Under the pieces are notes generated by a model. It searched no databases. It was not told the DNA's origin and saw nothing but the letters and a program-made list of their open reading frames with translations. A stretch of 64,000 nucleotides of DNA from Verrucomicrobiota bacterium (GTDB lineage Bacteria > Verrucomicrobiota > Verrucomicrobiia > Opitutales > Opitutaceae). Within the stretch, counting starts at the first letter, position 1; each line of letters starts with the position of its first letter. The stretch lies in assembly GCA_019510185.1 (NCBI GenBank), contig JAEKKV010000016.1, forward strand, positions 124,001-188,000. The letters run 5' to 3'. Shown here piece after piece: positions 18,058 to 27,302 of the stretch. The position numbers were made by a program, and so were the translations under genes.

Positions 18058-19809
18058 TTACCGGTATTCTTCGCCGGTGAGGGCGTTGATGATCTTGTAA
18101 TTTTCCACGTGGTAGGCGGGGTCGGCGCGGAAGGCCAGTTTCACGCCGAAGAGGCGCTCCATGCGCACGAGCAGATCGGCGTCTTCGCTGCGGAGGCGCT
18201 CGAGGATGCTCGGGTGCACCAAGACGCGGAGGTTGTACTCCTTGCCATCGTTGCGGGTGGTGAGGCGGCGGACGATGGAGCTGAGCTTGCGCTGCAACTC
18301 GACCGACATGGTCGTGGCGCTCTTCACGATGCCGCGGCCGCGGCAATAGGGGCAGTCGGTGTAGAGGTTGGACGAGAGCGACTCCTGCTGGCGCTGGCGG
18401 GTCATCTGGAGGATGCCGAGCTGCGAGATGGGGAGGATGTGGTTCTTGGCTTTGTCCTCGGCCATGGCCTCGACGAGCTTGTCGTAAACGCCGTTGCGAT
18501 GGCGGCGCTCCTTCATGTCGATGAAGTCGATGATGATCAGACCGCCGAGATTGCGAAGGCGGATCTGGCGGGCGGCCTCGACGGCGGCCTCAAGATTCAC
18601 GGCGTAGATGACGTTCTTCTCGTCGCCGCCGCGGTTCTTGTGGGAGCCGGTGTTGACGTCGATGGCGATGAGGGCCTCGGTCTCGTCGATGATGATCTCG
18701 CCGCCGGAGGGCAGCGACACCTTGCGCTGGCCGGTCTGCTCGATCTGGCGCTCGATGTTGAAGCGTTCGAAGATCGGAATGTTGTCCTTGTAGAGGGCGA
18801 TCTTGTTGCGGGAGCGCTTGCTGATCTGGGCGACGAGGTCCTGCGTGTGGCGATGGTCCTGCTCGTTGTCGATGAGCACGCGATCAACCTCCTCGGTGAG
18901 GAAGTCCCGCACGGTGCGCTCGACGAGGTTGGGCTCCTGATAGAGACAGGCCGGGGCGCGGTCGGTCTGCATCTTGTGCTGAATCTCCTCCCATTTTTTA
19001 AGGATGATGTGGAGATCGCGAACGAAGTAGCGGGTCTTTTTGCCTTCGCCGGCGGTGCGGACGATGACGCCCATGCCTTCGGGGATGGTGAGATCCTGGA
19101 GGATTTGCTTCAGGCGCTGGCGCTCCTTGGGGTCCTCGATTTTGCGGGAGATGCCGCATTGGTCGGAGAACGGCATGAGCACGAGGTAACGGCCGGGAAG
19201 GGCGAGGTTGGTGGTGGTGCGGGGGCCCTTGGTGCCGATGGGGCCCTTGGTCACCTGAATGACAATCTCGCTGCCGGGTGGGTAGAGCTGGGGGATGTCC
19301 TTGACGGTCGGCTCGGCGGGACGGGGGGCGGCGTTCTTCTTCTTGTTGACGCGCACGACCTCCACCGAGGAGTCGGCGGCGGCGGGCAGCATGTCCCAGT
19401 AGTGCAGAAAGGCGTTCTTCGAGTAGCCGATGTCGACGAAGGCGGCCTTCAGGCCGGGGTCGAGGTTCTTGATCTTGCCCTTGAAGATGCCGCCAACCAT
19501 GCGGTTGTCGGAATCGCGCTCGATCTCGAACTTTTCGAGAACGCCGTCGACGAGGAGGGCGACGCGTTTTTCGAGCGGCTCGGAATTGATGATGAGTTCG
19601 CGGAAGGAGGTTTTCTCCTTTTTGAAGACGGAGAGAATCTTCTCAAGGAGCGGGCGGTCCTTGGAACGTTCCTGGGCGCCGACTTTCAGCTCGTGCCGGT
19701 TGACGGGCTCGTGCTGGAGGGCAGGGGGAGGGTTGGTGAGTTCCTCGTCATAGTTGCGGGCATCCTGGGGCTGTGCGCCGGAGGATGAGGGTTGTGATTG
19801 ATCGCTCAT
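18058..19809 (-). CDS. rng: Ribonuclease E/G family endoribonuclease
   Basis: A 583-residue RNase E/G. A charged N-terminal extension of about 70 residues precedes the core. The S1-like RNA-binding part includes [20 protein letters not shown] (about 106-125). The catalytic metal ligands are Asp384 in [11 protein letters not shown] and Asp428 in [12 protein letters not shown]. The zinc-link CPYCRGRG (Cys486, Cys489), which holds the dimer pair together, is present. It lacks the long C-terminal scaffold of E. coli RNase E and is closer to RNase G in build. It cleaves single-stranded AU-rich RNA and takes part in rRNA maturation and mRNA decay. It is likely co-transcribed after rodA (99-base gap). 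RNase Y is encoded nearby. Confidence 0.93.
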   Translation of the reverse strand: MSDQSQPSSSGAQPQDARNYDEELTNPPPALQHEPVNRHELKVGAQERSKDRPLLEKILSVFKKEKTSFRELIINSEPLEKRVALLVDGVLEKFEIERDSDNRMVGGIFKGKIKNLDPGLKAAFVDIGYSKNAFLHYWDMLPAAADSSVEVVRVNKKKNAAPRPAEPTVKDIPQLYPPGSEIVIQVTKGPIGTKGPRTTTNLALPGRYLVLMPFSDQCGISRKIEDPKERQRLKQILQDLTIPEGMGVIVRTAGEGKKTRYFVRDLHIILKKWEEIQHKMQTDRAPACLYQEPNLVERTVRDFLTEEVDRVLIDNEQDHRHTQDLVAQISKRSRNKIALYKDNIPIFERFNIERQIEQTGQRKVSLPSGGEIIIDETEALIAIDVNTGSHKNRGGDEKNVIYAVNLEAAVEAARQIRLRNLGGLIIIDFIDMKERRHRNGVYDKLVEAMAEDKAKNHILPISQLGILQMTRQRQQESLSSNLYTDCPYCRGRGIVKSATTMSVELQRKLSSIVRRLTTRNDGKEYNLRVLVHPSILERLRSEDADLLVRMERLFGVKLAFRADPAYHVENYKIINALTGEEYR

Positions 19810-19908
19810 GGTGGGTGGTGGCCGGGTTTGGGACGGGGCACCTCCGGGCTTGGGTCGCGGCGCAGGAAATTCCGGCAGAGCGGTCGATATCGCGGAGAGG
19901 CTTCAGTT

Positions 19909-21144
19909 TCACGTGAAGTCCTTTCGGAAGCGATAGACGCTTTGAACCAGTCCTTGCAGCAAGCAGCAACTCAGCACAAAGGAGCCACCGTAACTGATAA
20001 AGGGAAGCGGTATGCCCGTGATGGGCACGAGTCCGATGGTCATCGCGATGTTCACGAAGACATGCACTGCGAACAACACCGTCACGCCGATGGCGATGAG
20101 GGTGCCGAAGCGATCGCGGGCAAGGCCGGCGATGCGTATGCCGTTGAACATGATGATGCCAAACAGACCCAGAACCGTAAGACTTCCCAGAAAACCTTTC
20201 TCCTCGGCGATGACCGAGAAGATAAAATCGTTGTGCGCGACCGCGCGTGGCAGGTAGCCGAGCTGGGCCTGCGTGCCCTGCGTCCAGCCTTTGCCCGTGA
20301 GGCCGCCGGAGCCGACCGAGATCATCGACTGGCTCTGGTTCCAACCCACCCCGGTCGGATCGATCTCGAACGGATCGATGAAGGAGATGATGCGGTTGCG
20401 CTGATAATCGTGCAGCGGCAGCCACGAATGGGCTTCGAACTTTCCCCGATCCTTCGAGTAATCGAGGTTATTGTCGTGAATGAACTTCCGGTAGTTATGC
20501 GTATCCCAGGCCACCACGCTCACGAGGAGCAGGAACGCTCCCAACGCCACGGTGAAGAAGCGGTTGGAAAGGTTGGATACGTAAAGCATGGAAAACACCA
20601 CGGGCGGCAGCACAATCGCCGATTTAAGATCGGGTTGCAGCAGGATAAGGAAGATCGGGACACCTGCCGCAAGAGCCAATTTCCCCAACGTGCCGAGAGA
20701 TTGGTTCACCGTGCCGACTTGGGATCGCACGAGGATGCCGGCGGTCACCAAAAGCACCGCGGCCTTGACCGGTTCGGAGGGCTGAAACGCGAAAAAACCG
20801 AAGTCCAGCCAGCGCTGCGCCCCGAAACGTTCCGTGCCGATGCCGGGCAGCAGCACCAACGCCAGCGCGCCGATGCAGGCCAGGTAGAACCAATGGGAAA
20901 AACTCAGCCAGAAACGATAGTCGATCAGCGAGACCGCCAGGTAAACCATCCCGCCCGCCGCCAGCCAGACGAGCTGGGTGATCCAGTTGTTTTGCGGGGT
21001 GGATAATTGCGCGCTGTAAATGAAAGCCACTCCGATGGCGCTCAGCGCAAGCACCGCGAGGGGCGTCACCCAGTCGAAGCGCTCCCGCGTCGTCGTTTTG
21101 AAGACGCTGAAAAACTCGAGGGGGTTGCGAAAGCTGACGCTCAC
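19909..21144 (-). CDS. rodA: Rod shape-determining protein RodA (SEDS glycosyltransferase)
   Basis: A 411-residue polytopic membrane protein of the FtsW/RodA/SpoVE family, which polymerises lipid II into glycan strands for side-wall growth together with a class B PBP. Motifs include FSHWFYLACIGALALVLLPG, FFAFQPSEPVKAAVLLVTAG, LQPDLKSAIVLPPVVFSM, SVGSGGLTGKGWTQGTQAQLGYLPRAVAHNDFIFSVIAEE (split here across the loop) and VPITGIPLPFISYGGSFVLS. The start is a GTG at 21144. RodA and not FtsW is favoured by GTQAQLGYLP and by the stand-alone position without mur genes. It is divergent from rny. Confidence 0.9.
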   Translation of the reverse strand: MSVSFRNPLEFFSVFKTTTRERFDWVTPLAVLALSAIGVAFIYSAQLSTPQNNWITQLVWLAAGGMVYLAVSLIDYRFWLSFSHWFYLACIGALALVLLPGIGTERFGAQRWLDFGFFAFQPSEPVKAAVLLVTAGILVRSQVGTVNQSLGTLGKLALAAGVPIFLILLQPDLKSAIVLPPVVFSMLYVSNLSNRFFTVALGAFLLLVSVVAWDTHNYRKFIHDNNLDYSKDRGKFEAHSWLPLHDYQRNRIISFIDPFEIDPTGVGWNQSQSMISVGSGGLTGKGWTQGTQAQLGYLPRAVAHNDFIFSVIAEEKGFLGSLTVLGLFGIIMFNGIRIAGLARDRFGTLIAIGVTVLFAVHVFVNIAMTIGLVPITGIPLPFISYGGSFVLSCCLLQGLVQSVYRFRKDFT

Positions 21145-21339
21145 GGGAATCGGGTGGGGATCATGCGCGGCTGACCGGACCGCGCGGTGACTGCGTTAAC
21201 AAAGCCTTTGTCCGATCAGGCGCAACCCGGGAAACGACATCCGGTGCAATCCCTGTGTGCGCCAACTAAGGATTGAATTTTGCCGGACGGTTCGCACGAT
21301 GCAGGCCTCTTGAATTACGCCGGCAGTTCCCCCTTGCTT

Positions 21340-22887
21340 ATGATCGTCAAAGGCGACCCGACTTTCTGGGCGCTGGCGGCGGCGATCACCATTGGAGTCA
21401 GCGCCGGATTTCTGGTGGTTTGGATGATCACGCGCCACACCCGCCGCGCCGCGCGCGAGCAGGCGGGCCAACTCATCGAGGTGGCCAAACGCGAGGCCGC
21501 GGTCGCCGCTCAGGAACTCAAACAACGCGTCGAGGAGGAGCTGACCGCCACCCGCGCCGAGCACAACCGCGAGTTCGACCGCCGGGAGATCGAGGTCGAG
21601 GTGAAGCTGCGCGAAATCCGCGCCCACGAAGAATCCCTCGGCCTGCTCGACTATCAGCTCGAGCAAAAAAGCGAGCGCCTGGCGCGTGAAAACGCCGCCG
21701 TGATTCAGGCCCGCGACGCCATTCGCGCCCTTTCCAAATCCCTGCGCAAACGTCTGGAGGGCGTCTCGCAAATGGACGCCGACGAGATCCGGCGAGCCTT
21801 GCGCGAAGAGGTGCAGCTCGAGTGTCAGGACGAGCTAAGGGCGTTGAAGCGCCAGATCCTCGACCGCTCCGAACAGGACCTGAGCAACGAGGCCAAGCGC
21901 ATTCTCATCACGGCGATGCAGCGCCTCGCCTCGAAGCCCAACAACGACATCACCGCGACGATCGTGCACTTGCCCACCGAGGAGATGAAGGGCCGCATCA
22001 TCGGGCGCGAAGGCCGCAACATCAAAGCCTTCGAGGCGACCACCGGCGTGACCCTGCTCATCGACGAATCGCCGCAGATGGTGCTGATCTCCTCCTTCGA
22101 TCCGGTGCGCCGCGAGATCGCCCGCATCGCCCTGGAAGCGCTCGTGAAGGACGGGCGTATCCACCCCGCAACCATTGAGGAACATCATGCCCGTGCCCGG
22201 GAAGAGGTGGATCTCAACGTCCAGCAATCCGGTGAGGACGCCGTGCAGAAGCTCGGCATCAACGGCCTGCACCCCGAGATCATCAAGATGCTCGGAAAAT
22301 TGAAGTACCGCTTTTCCTACACGCAGAACGCCCTCGATCACTCCATCGAGGTGGGCTTCCTCTGCTCGATGATCGCGAGCGAACTCGGGCTCGATCCCAA
22401 CATCGCGAAGCGGGCCGGTCTCCTGCACGACGTGGGCAAAGCCATCGAGGGCGATTACGAAGGCAGCCATGCGACCATCGGCGCCGATTTCGTGAAACGT
22501 CACGGCGAGACCCCCATCGTGGTCAACGCGGTCGCCGCCCACCACGAGGAAGTGAAGCCCGAGACGGTTTACGCCGGCCTCGTCATTCTCGCCGATACGG
22601 TTTCGGCCGTCCGCCCCGGCGCGCGCGCCGAGTCGATGGCCGGCTACATCCAGCGCCTCGAACGCTTGGAAAAACTCGCGCTCTCGCTGGAAGGCGTGCA
22701 GCAGGCCTTCGCCATCCAGGCCGGCCGCGAGGTGCGCGTGGTCGTCAATCCGCAGAGCGTGACCGACGAGCAGGCGCACGAACTCGCCAAGGAGCTGCGC
22801 CATCGCATCGAGGCGGAGCTGCAATACCCGAGCACGATCAAGATCACGGTCATCCGCGAATCGCGGTTCACCGAGACGGCGACCTAG
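21340..22887 (+). CDS. rny: Ribonuclease Y
   Basis: A 515-residue membrane-anchored endoribonuclease. An N-terminal transmembrane helix (FWALAAAITIGVSAGFLVVW) is followed by a long charged coiled coil (about 30-180). A KH domain (GRIIGREGRNIKAFEATTGV, LLIDESPQMVLIS) and an HD domain with the metal-binding HD in LLHDVGKAIEGDYEGSHATI and AVAAHHEE come after. It starts decay of many mRNAs at the membrane. I chose the ATG at 21340 over a TTG at 21280 because the membrane helix then starts near residue 8, as in the family (about 520 residues). It diverges from rodA across 195 bases. Having both RNase Y and RNase E/G is noteworthy. Confidence 0.93.
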   Translation: MIVKGDPTFWALAAAITIGVSAGFLVVWMITRHTRRAAREQAGQLIEVAKREAAVAAQELKQRVEEELTATRAEHNREFDRREIEVEVKLREIRAHEESLGLLDYQLEQKSERLARENAAVIQARDAIRALSKSLRKRLEGVSQMDADEIRRALREEVQLECQDELRALKRQILDRSEQDLSNEAKRILITAMQRLASKPNNDITATIVHLPTEEMKGRIIGREGRNIKAFEATTGVTLLIDESPQMVLISSFDPVRREIARIALEALVKDGRIHPATIEEHHARAREEVDLNVQQSGEDAVQKLGINGLHPEIIKMLGKLKYRFSYTQNALDHSIEVGFLCSMIASELGLDPNIAKRAGLLHDVGKAIEGDYEGSHATIGADFVKRHGETPIVVNAVAAHHEEVKPETVYAGLVILADTVSAVRPGARAESMAGYIQRLERLEKLALSLEGVQQAFAIQAGREVRVVVNPQSVTDEQAHELAKELRHRIEAELQYPSTIKITVIRESRFTETAT

Positions 22888-22982
22888 GCGCGACGGTTGC
22901 ACCGGGCGGAACGGCTGGCATCCGCCACGGCGAAAAACAGATTGCGCCCCGCGCCCTTCGCCCCTCGCCTTTTGGTTTCACC

Positions 22983-23345
22983 ATGGCCGATCCGAAAATC
23001 CTCGAAACGTTTCCCAATCCCGCTGCGCATCGCGATTACGAGATCGCGCACACCCATCACGAGTTCACCTCGGTGTGTCCGATGACCGGTCATCCTGATT
23101 TCGCCACCATCACGGTGCGCTACGTGCCGGACAAGACCTGCGTGGAGCTCAAATCCTTGAAGCTTTATTTCCACGCCTATCGCAACGAAGGCATCTTTTT
23201 TGAGGCGGCGACCAACAAGATTTGCGACGATCTGGGCAAGGCGCTCAAGCCGCGCAGTCTCGTGATCGTGGCCGACTGGAAGGCGCGTGGCGGGTTTTCC
23301 TCGGTGATCACCGCGGAGTACCGGGCGTCCAAGCGCGCTCGCTGA
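22983..23345 (+). CDS. queF: NADPH-dependent 7-cyano-7-deazaguanine reductase QueF
   Basis: A 120-residue short-form QueF that reduces preQ0 to preQ1 in queuosine biosynthesis. It has the catalytic Cys32 and Asp39 in FTSVCPMTGHPDFA, the substrate Glu55 in TCVELKSLKLYFHAYRNEG, and the FFE segment typical of T-fold QueF enzymes. It is about 95 bases downstream of rny on the same strand. No preQ1 riboswitch pattern is visible before it. The ATG at 22983 is preceded by a pyrimidine-rich TTTCACC without a Shine-Dalgarno. A strong terminator follows. Confidence 0.95.
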   Translation: MADPKILETFPNPAAHRDYEIAHTHHEFTSVCPMTGHPDFATITVRYVPDKTCVELKSLKLYFHAYRNEGIFFEAATNKICDDLGKALKPRSLVIVADWKARGGFSSVITAEYRASKRAR

Positions 23346-23361
23346 ACGGCGCGAAGCGATC

Positions 23362-23399
23362 AAGCGGCCGGGCGATTCTGCCGCGGCCGCTTATTTTTT
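23362..23399 (+). terminator. Rho-independent terminator after queF
   Basis: A perfect 9-bp stem (AAGCGGCCG at 23362-23370, CGGCCGCTT at 23384-23392) is followed by A and six T residues. It ends the rny-queF transcript. Its right arm and T-run overlap the stop codon of the convergent SHD1-like gene (23391-23393). Confidence 0.88.
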
Positions 23400-24125
23400 C
23401 GACTTCCACTTCTCGGTTTTCGAGAGCGTTTCGGGGTTGCAAGTTTCGTCCACCAACTGGTCGCCGACATAGGCGCGGAGCCAGACGCCGTAAAGGGTGT
23501 CGCGGACCGGGGCATTGTTGCCGGTTTTGCCCCAAACCCAGCCAGGCTTGAGCTGCTGTTTGTAGATCGAAATGGTGTCTGTGCGAAAGGTGAAGTTGGT
23601 GTGGGGAGCGAGGGTGTCGATCTTGTTAGACCCAGTGCGTTGTTTGAGGGCGCTGGCGGTACTGTCTTTGCCCGGCTCGCTGTCGGGTTTGACAAAGAGA
23701 ATATACTCCACGCGCAGGCCGGTGAGCTGCTTGCTCGTGTGATTGAGCAAGATGACGCTGTAACCCCATTGTTCCTCGGAAAGGATGATGCCGCCGCCGT
23801 CATCTTTTTTCTTGGAGTCAAATTTGCCACGGCTGATCTGCAGTTCGATGCCGCCTTGAGGAATGCGGGAATCCTGTTTTGCCGCCCATTCCTTGAGCCA
23901 TTTTTGGTCCGCTTCGCTCAGGGTGCCGAGCGATAGCGTGAAGGTCTGCCCGTCATCGCGGCGGACGGTCACTTGGCTGCCGTCGACCGCGACGATGTCG
24001 GCCTGCAGGGTGCGCCCTTGTTGGTCGGTCAAGGTGTGCATTTCGGCACCGGCCGGCAGAACGCAGGCGGCGAGCAAGGTCAGGAATAGGCAAAACCGGC
24101 GGAGAAGATGGGAGGAATAATGCAT
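23391..24125 (-). CDS. Secreted SHD1-like domain protein, copy 1
   Basis: A 244-residue protein with a signal peptide (LLRRFCLFLTLLAACVLPAG, then AEM). After it comes an SHD1-like module: TLTDQQGRTLQADIVAVDGS, VTVRRDDGQTFTLSLGTLSE and DQKWLKEWA. SHD1 (Sla1 homology domain 1-like) modules are frequent in secreted Planctomycetota and Verrucomicrobiota proteins, with unknown role. The C-terminal part (about 95-244) is beta-rich and shared with the neighbour at 24149-24847 (LSRGKF/ISRGKF, WGYSV/WGFSI, GVWLRAYVG/GIWVRVYVG, LSKTEKW/LRTTEKW). The two genes are a tandem duplication 23 bases apart and probably one operon. Probably periplasmic or exported. Function unknown. Confidence 0.8.
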   Translation of the reverse strand: MHYSSHLLRRFCLFLTLLAACVLPAGAEMHTLTDQQGRTLQADIVAVDGSQVTVRRDDGQTFTLSLGTLSEADQKWLKEWAAKQDSRIPQGGIELQISRGKFDSKKKDDGGGIILSEEQWGYSVILLNHTSKQLTGLRVEYILFVKPDSEPGKDSTASALKQRTGSNKIDTLAPHTNFTFRTDTISIYKQQLKPGWVWGKTGNNAPVRDTLYGVWLRAYVGDQLVDETCNPETLSKTEKWKSKK

Positions 24126-24148
24126 GGCAGGCGTTTAAATTGGAAAAA

Positions 24149-24847
24149 TCAAGGCGTTGGGGCGGTCCACTTTTCGGTGGTTCTGAGCGTTTCGGGCAAT
24201 GATTGCTCAAGCAGGAGCTTGCCGCCGACATATACCCGCACCCAGATGCCGCGGAGCTCTCCGCCGGAGGTGTTCGAGTCGGAGCTTTTGCGTTTGCAGA
24301 CCTCGGCGGTCTTGGTGCGAAAAACATTGGGCGTTTTCCCTTCCAGAGAGGGAATGGCATTCGACCCTGCCTGGACGGTCGGGCTGGAGATATCCGAGTA
24401 AGTATCCGCAAAAATATTATAATCGACGCGGACATCGTCGATTTTTTTGAGGGTGGTATTGGTCGTCTGAATGCTGAAGCCCCACTGCTCGTGAATGTGA
24501 AAATAATAGGCGCTTCGATAGAGGGTCTTGCTCCCGAATTTTCCTCGGCTGAGAAGGAGGGAAAGGCTCTTGGCCGAGGGCGCTTCGGTGTCGGGCTTCG
24601 GCGCCTGTTTTTTGGCCCACGCACGAAGATCGGCCTGATCGGCTTCACTCAGGGTGGCGAGCGACAGGGAGAAGATCTGGCCGCTTTCAGTTTTGATTTT
24701 GACCGAGTCTTTTTCGACGGCGATGACTTCGGCCGTGACCGTGCGGCCGAATTGATCGGTGATCGTGCGGGTTTCGGCGCGCAATGATACTGCGCTCGGC
24801 ATCAGCAGTAGCATGGAAGCCAAAGAGATGCGGGAGAAGAGGCGCAT
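24149..24847 (-). CDS. Secreted SHD1-like domain protein, copy 2
   Basis: A 232-residue paralogue of the next gene downstream. A signal peptide (MRLFSRISLASMLLLMPSAV) is followed by RTITDQFGRTVTAEVIAVEK, VKIKTESGQIFSLSLATLSE and DQADLRAWA, the same SHD1-like pattern as copy 1. The C-terminal beta-rich region diverges but keeps WGFSI, LRGIWVRVYVGGKLLLEQ and the TEKW end. The ATG at 24847 was preferred over a longer frame to 24916 because it places a normal signal peptide at the N-terminus. Probably the first gene of a two-gene operon. Function unknown. Confidence 0.78.
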   Translation of the reverse strand: MRLFSRISLASMLLLMPSAVSLRAETRTITDQFGRTVTAEVIAVEKDSVKIKTESGQIFSLSLATLSEADQADLRAWAKKQAPKPDTEAPSAKSLSLLLSRGKFGSKTLYRSAYYFHIHEQWGFSIQTTNTTLKKIDDVRVDYNIFADTYSDISSPTVQAGSNAIPSLEGKTPNVFRTKTAEVCKRKSSDSNTSGGELRGIWVRVYVGGKLLLEQSLPETLRTTEKWTAPTP

Positions 24848-25027
24848 GACAATCACTGCCGAAGCAAACACCGGATTTGATTCGGAACGCAAGATTGTTG
24901 CATGCGATAACCGCAACTTGTGGAGGCTATGCTGGTTCGTTCTGGTGAAGGGGAATCAGTGTGAGGGTCTGTCGTTGTCTTGCTTCAGGGCCGAAGCCGG
25001 TCTTCTGATGGCACACCCTCTTCCCCT

Positions 25028-25780
25028 ATGAAAAAACTTTGTTTTGCGTGTGTGTTGGCTTGGTTGCTTTCCGTGGCCGGTCACGCTGCCGAATCCGCTT
25101 CCACAGGCCTGCCTGAACTGCGTGGCGTGCTCGCGACGGGGGCGGAACGGCGTTTTGCCTTGGCCACGCCCGGTACCGGCCAGACCGCATGGGTCACGGT
25201 GGGCGACACGTTTGCCGGCTGGAAACTCGCGGCCTACCGTCCCTCCGAAGATGCGTTGGTGCTGGTCCAGGACGGACACGAAATGCTGCTGAAGCTGTCT
25301 TCGGGACAAGTCGGGGTGACGCAGGAAAAAGCGACGCTGGCGGATGCCGAGGCGGTGCTGACCAAAATGAAATTTGAGGAAATGTTTGGGAAGATCTTCG
25401 AACAGCAGAAGAAGGGTATGGCTCCGACGATGAAACAGATGATGGGGAACCTGAAAGGGGTCGACGCGGCCGAGGCGGAGGCCTTCCAGAAGAAGATGAT
25501 GGACACGATGTATTCCGGGATGAAAGCCGAAGAAATGCGCGGCGACATCGCGCGCATTTACAGCGAAGTTTTCACCAAGAACGAACTCCAGAACCTCTCG
25601 GATTTTTACGGCACCGCCACCGGCCAGGCGCTGATCGACAAACAGCCGGCGATTCAGCAAAAAATGATGGAAATCATGATGCCGCGGATGATGGCGGGCG
25701 TGGGCAAGGCGCAGCAGATTGCGGCCGATTTCGCAAAGCAGCAGGCGGCGAAAAAAGCCGCCGCCGCGACGGCGCCTTGA
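25028..25780 (+). CDS. Secreted DUF2059-type protein
   Basis: A 250-residue protein with a signal peptide (KKLCFACVLAWLLSVAGHA). Residues about 25-105 form a small beta-rich region (GDTFAGWKLAAYRPSEDALV). The C-terminal half is helical and Met/Lys-rich, with IARIYSEVFTKNELQNLSDF and YGTATGQALIDKQPAIQQKM, the recognisable DUF2059 signature. Members are exported, sometimes essential, and of unknown role. The ATG at 25028 starts directly with the signal peptide. It ends nine bases before the convergent HisN-type gene. Confidence 0.82.
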   Translation: MKKLCFACVLAWLLSVAGHAAESASTGLPELRGVLATGAERRFALATPGTGQTAWVTVGDTFAGWKLAAYRPSEDALVLVQDGHEMLLKLSSGQVGVTQEKATLADAEAVLTKMKFEEMFGKIFEQQKKGMAPTMKQMMGNLKGVDAAEAEAFQKKMMDTMYSGMKAEEMRGDIARIYSEVFTKNELQNLSDFYGTATGQALIDKQPAIQQKMMEIMMPRMMAGVGKAQQIAADFAKQQAAKKAAAATAP

Positions 25781-25789
25781 GTGCGGTTT

Positions 25790-26563
25790 TTAACTCCGCC
25801 GGGGATTCAGCGCGGCAATGACCTGAGCATGGAGCGACGGAGTCGCGGCCACGATGGATTCGCCGCGCATGGGATCGCCGCCTTGCCAGTCGGTGATGAC
25901 GCCGCCCGCGCCGCGTACGATGGGCACCAGTGCGGCGATATCCCACGGGTTCATGACGGGATCGCACATAATGTCGGCCTGGCCGCTGGCGAGCAGCAGG
26001 TAACCATAGCAGTCGCCCCAAGTTCGCACGAGGCGGGCGCGGGCGGAGAGCGCGTCATAGGCGGCGCCGTCCTGGTATTTCGCCGGATTGAGCGGATCGC
26101 TGGTCAGGAAGGTGGCCGTTTCGATTTTTTCGCATGACCGCACGCGGACGACGCGGCCATTGAGCGTGGTGGTGACGCCGTCGCCAATCATGAGCTGTCC
26201 CAAAATCGGCTGATGGATCGCGCCGAGCACGGGCTGTCCGCGGTGGAGAAGGGCGATGAGCGTGCCCCAGAGAGGAACGCCGGTGATGAAGGCCTTCGTG
26301 CCGTCGATGGGATCGAGCACCCAGACCCATTCGGCGTTGGCGTTCGTGTCGCCAAATTCCTCGCCGATCACGCCGTGGTCGGGAAACCGGCTCGCGATCA
26401 AGCCACGCAGGAGTTCTTCCGCGCCGCGGTCGGCGGCCGTTACCGGAGAATCGTCGGATTTGATTTCCACCACGAGGCCGGGGTTGGCGAAATACGGACG
26501 GATGAAGGCGCCGCTTTTTTCGGCGAGCTCGGTCAAAAACGTGCGATAGGCGTCGAGGTTCAT
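25790..26563 (-). CDS. hisN: Inositol monophosphatase family protein, likely histidinol-phosphatase HisN
   Basis: A 257-residue Mg-dependent phosphatase of the IMPase fold. Metal ligands are Glu68/Glu69 in VIGEEFG, Asp84 and Asp87 in WVLDPIDGTKAFITG and Asp208 in MNPWDIAALVPIV. The DGTKAFITGVPLWGTLIAL wording and the end GAGGVITDWQGG are typical of bacterial HisN-type histidinol-phosphatases, the second-last step of histidine synthesis. Other IMPase substrates (inositol phosphate, PAP) cannot be ruled out. It diverges from the exonuclease gene across 73 bases. There is no his operon context. Confidence 0.82.
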   Translation of the reverse strand: MNLDAYRTFLTELAEKSGAFIRPYFANPGLVVEIKSDDSPVTAADRGAEELLRGLIASRFPDHGVIGEEFGDTNANAEWVWVLDPIDGTKAFITGVPLWGTLIALLHRGQPVLGAIHQPILGQLMIGDGVTTTLNGRVVRVRSCEKIETATFLTSDPLNPAKYQDGAAYDALSARARLVRTWGDCYGYLLLASGQADIMCDPVMNPWDIAALVPIVRGAGGVITDWQGGDPMRGESIVAATPSLHAQVIAALNPRRS

Positions 26564-26636
26564 CGGGACAGAATCAACAGAATGCAGAGAATAGGGTGGA
26601 AGCCCATTCCGTTAATTTCGTTGAATCCGCACCGTC

Positions 26637-27302
26637 ATGGCTTGGCCGCAACAGATCATCCACTTCGTCGATTTCGAGGGAAGCGTCGCTTCCGGCATTC
26701 TCGAGTACGGCGTGGTCGCGTTGCGCGGGACGGATATTTTGGAAACGCACACCCGGCTTTGTCGCGCCACCGGCCGGGTTCGCGCCGAGGACGCGGCCGT
26801 GCACGGGCTCGACACGGACGCAGTGGCGGCGCATGCACCGTTCGGCGAAGATTTCGAGAAGTTCGCGCGCTGGCGCGAAGCCGGTCCGCTGGCGGCGCAT
26901 TTTGCCAATGCGGAAAACACGTTGATCAAATCGGTCTGGCCCTACCCGCGCACCTCGCCGGATTTCGCCCGTCCGGGAGCGGTTGCGACAGACTGGGGGC
27001 CTTGGGTCGACACCGGGCGGATCTACCCGCAGCTTTACCCGTCGCTAGCGACGGCGAAGCTGGGCGACCTCGTAGCGGCGTTCGCGCTCCAGCCACGGCT
27101 GGATGCTCTGGCTGCGGTCCACTGTCCGCCCGACCGGCGGCATTATCATGCCGCGCTCTACGATGCGCTGGCGGGAGCGTTGTTGCTGGCGCGTTTGGCG
27201 GAGGAACCGGCGGTGGCCGGACAATCGTGCGGCTGGCTCCTTGCGGTGAGTACGCTCGATCCGGACAAGCGTGACGCGTTGCGGCAGGATAATCTGTTCT
27301 GA
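26637..27302 (+). CDS. DnaQ-like DEDDh 3'-5' exonuclease
   Basis: A 221-residue exonuclease-fold protein. Motif I is HFVDFEGSVASGILEYGVVA, with the Asp12/Glu14 pair. Motif III is HYHAALYDALAGALLL, with the H-x4-D of the DEDDh group. Motif II reads AAHFANAENTLIKSV, where the usual Asp seems replaced by Glu (about residue 93). It may proofread or trim DNA or RNA; the bacterial role of such stand-alone DnaQ-like proteins is usually unknown. Its TGA directly abuts the stop of the convergent HAD gene (27300-27302 and 27303-27305). Confidence 0.8.
   Translation: MAWPQQIIHFVDFEGSVASGILEYGVVALRGTDILETHTRLCRATGRVRAEDAAVHGLDTDAVAAHAPFGEDFEKFARWREAGPLAAHFANAENTLIKSVWPYPRTSPDFARPGAVATDWGPWVDTGRIYPQLYPSLATAKLGDLVAAFALQPRLDALAAVHCPPDRRHYHAALYDALAGALLLARLAEEPAVAGQSCGWLLAVSTLDPDKRDALRQDNLF

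Noticed and set aside
16081..19788. Open frame of about 1235 codons on the + strand
   Set aside because: It is antisense to the secreted protein and rng, both of which have clear domains.
21280..21339. TTG start for RNase Y at 21280
   Set aside because: It would add 20 non-conserved residues before the membrane anchor; ATG at 21340 fits the family.
22888..22982. preQ1 riboswitch before queF
   Set aside because: No preQ1 aptamer-like hairpin with A-rich tail can be found in the 95 bases.
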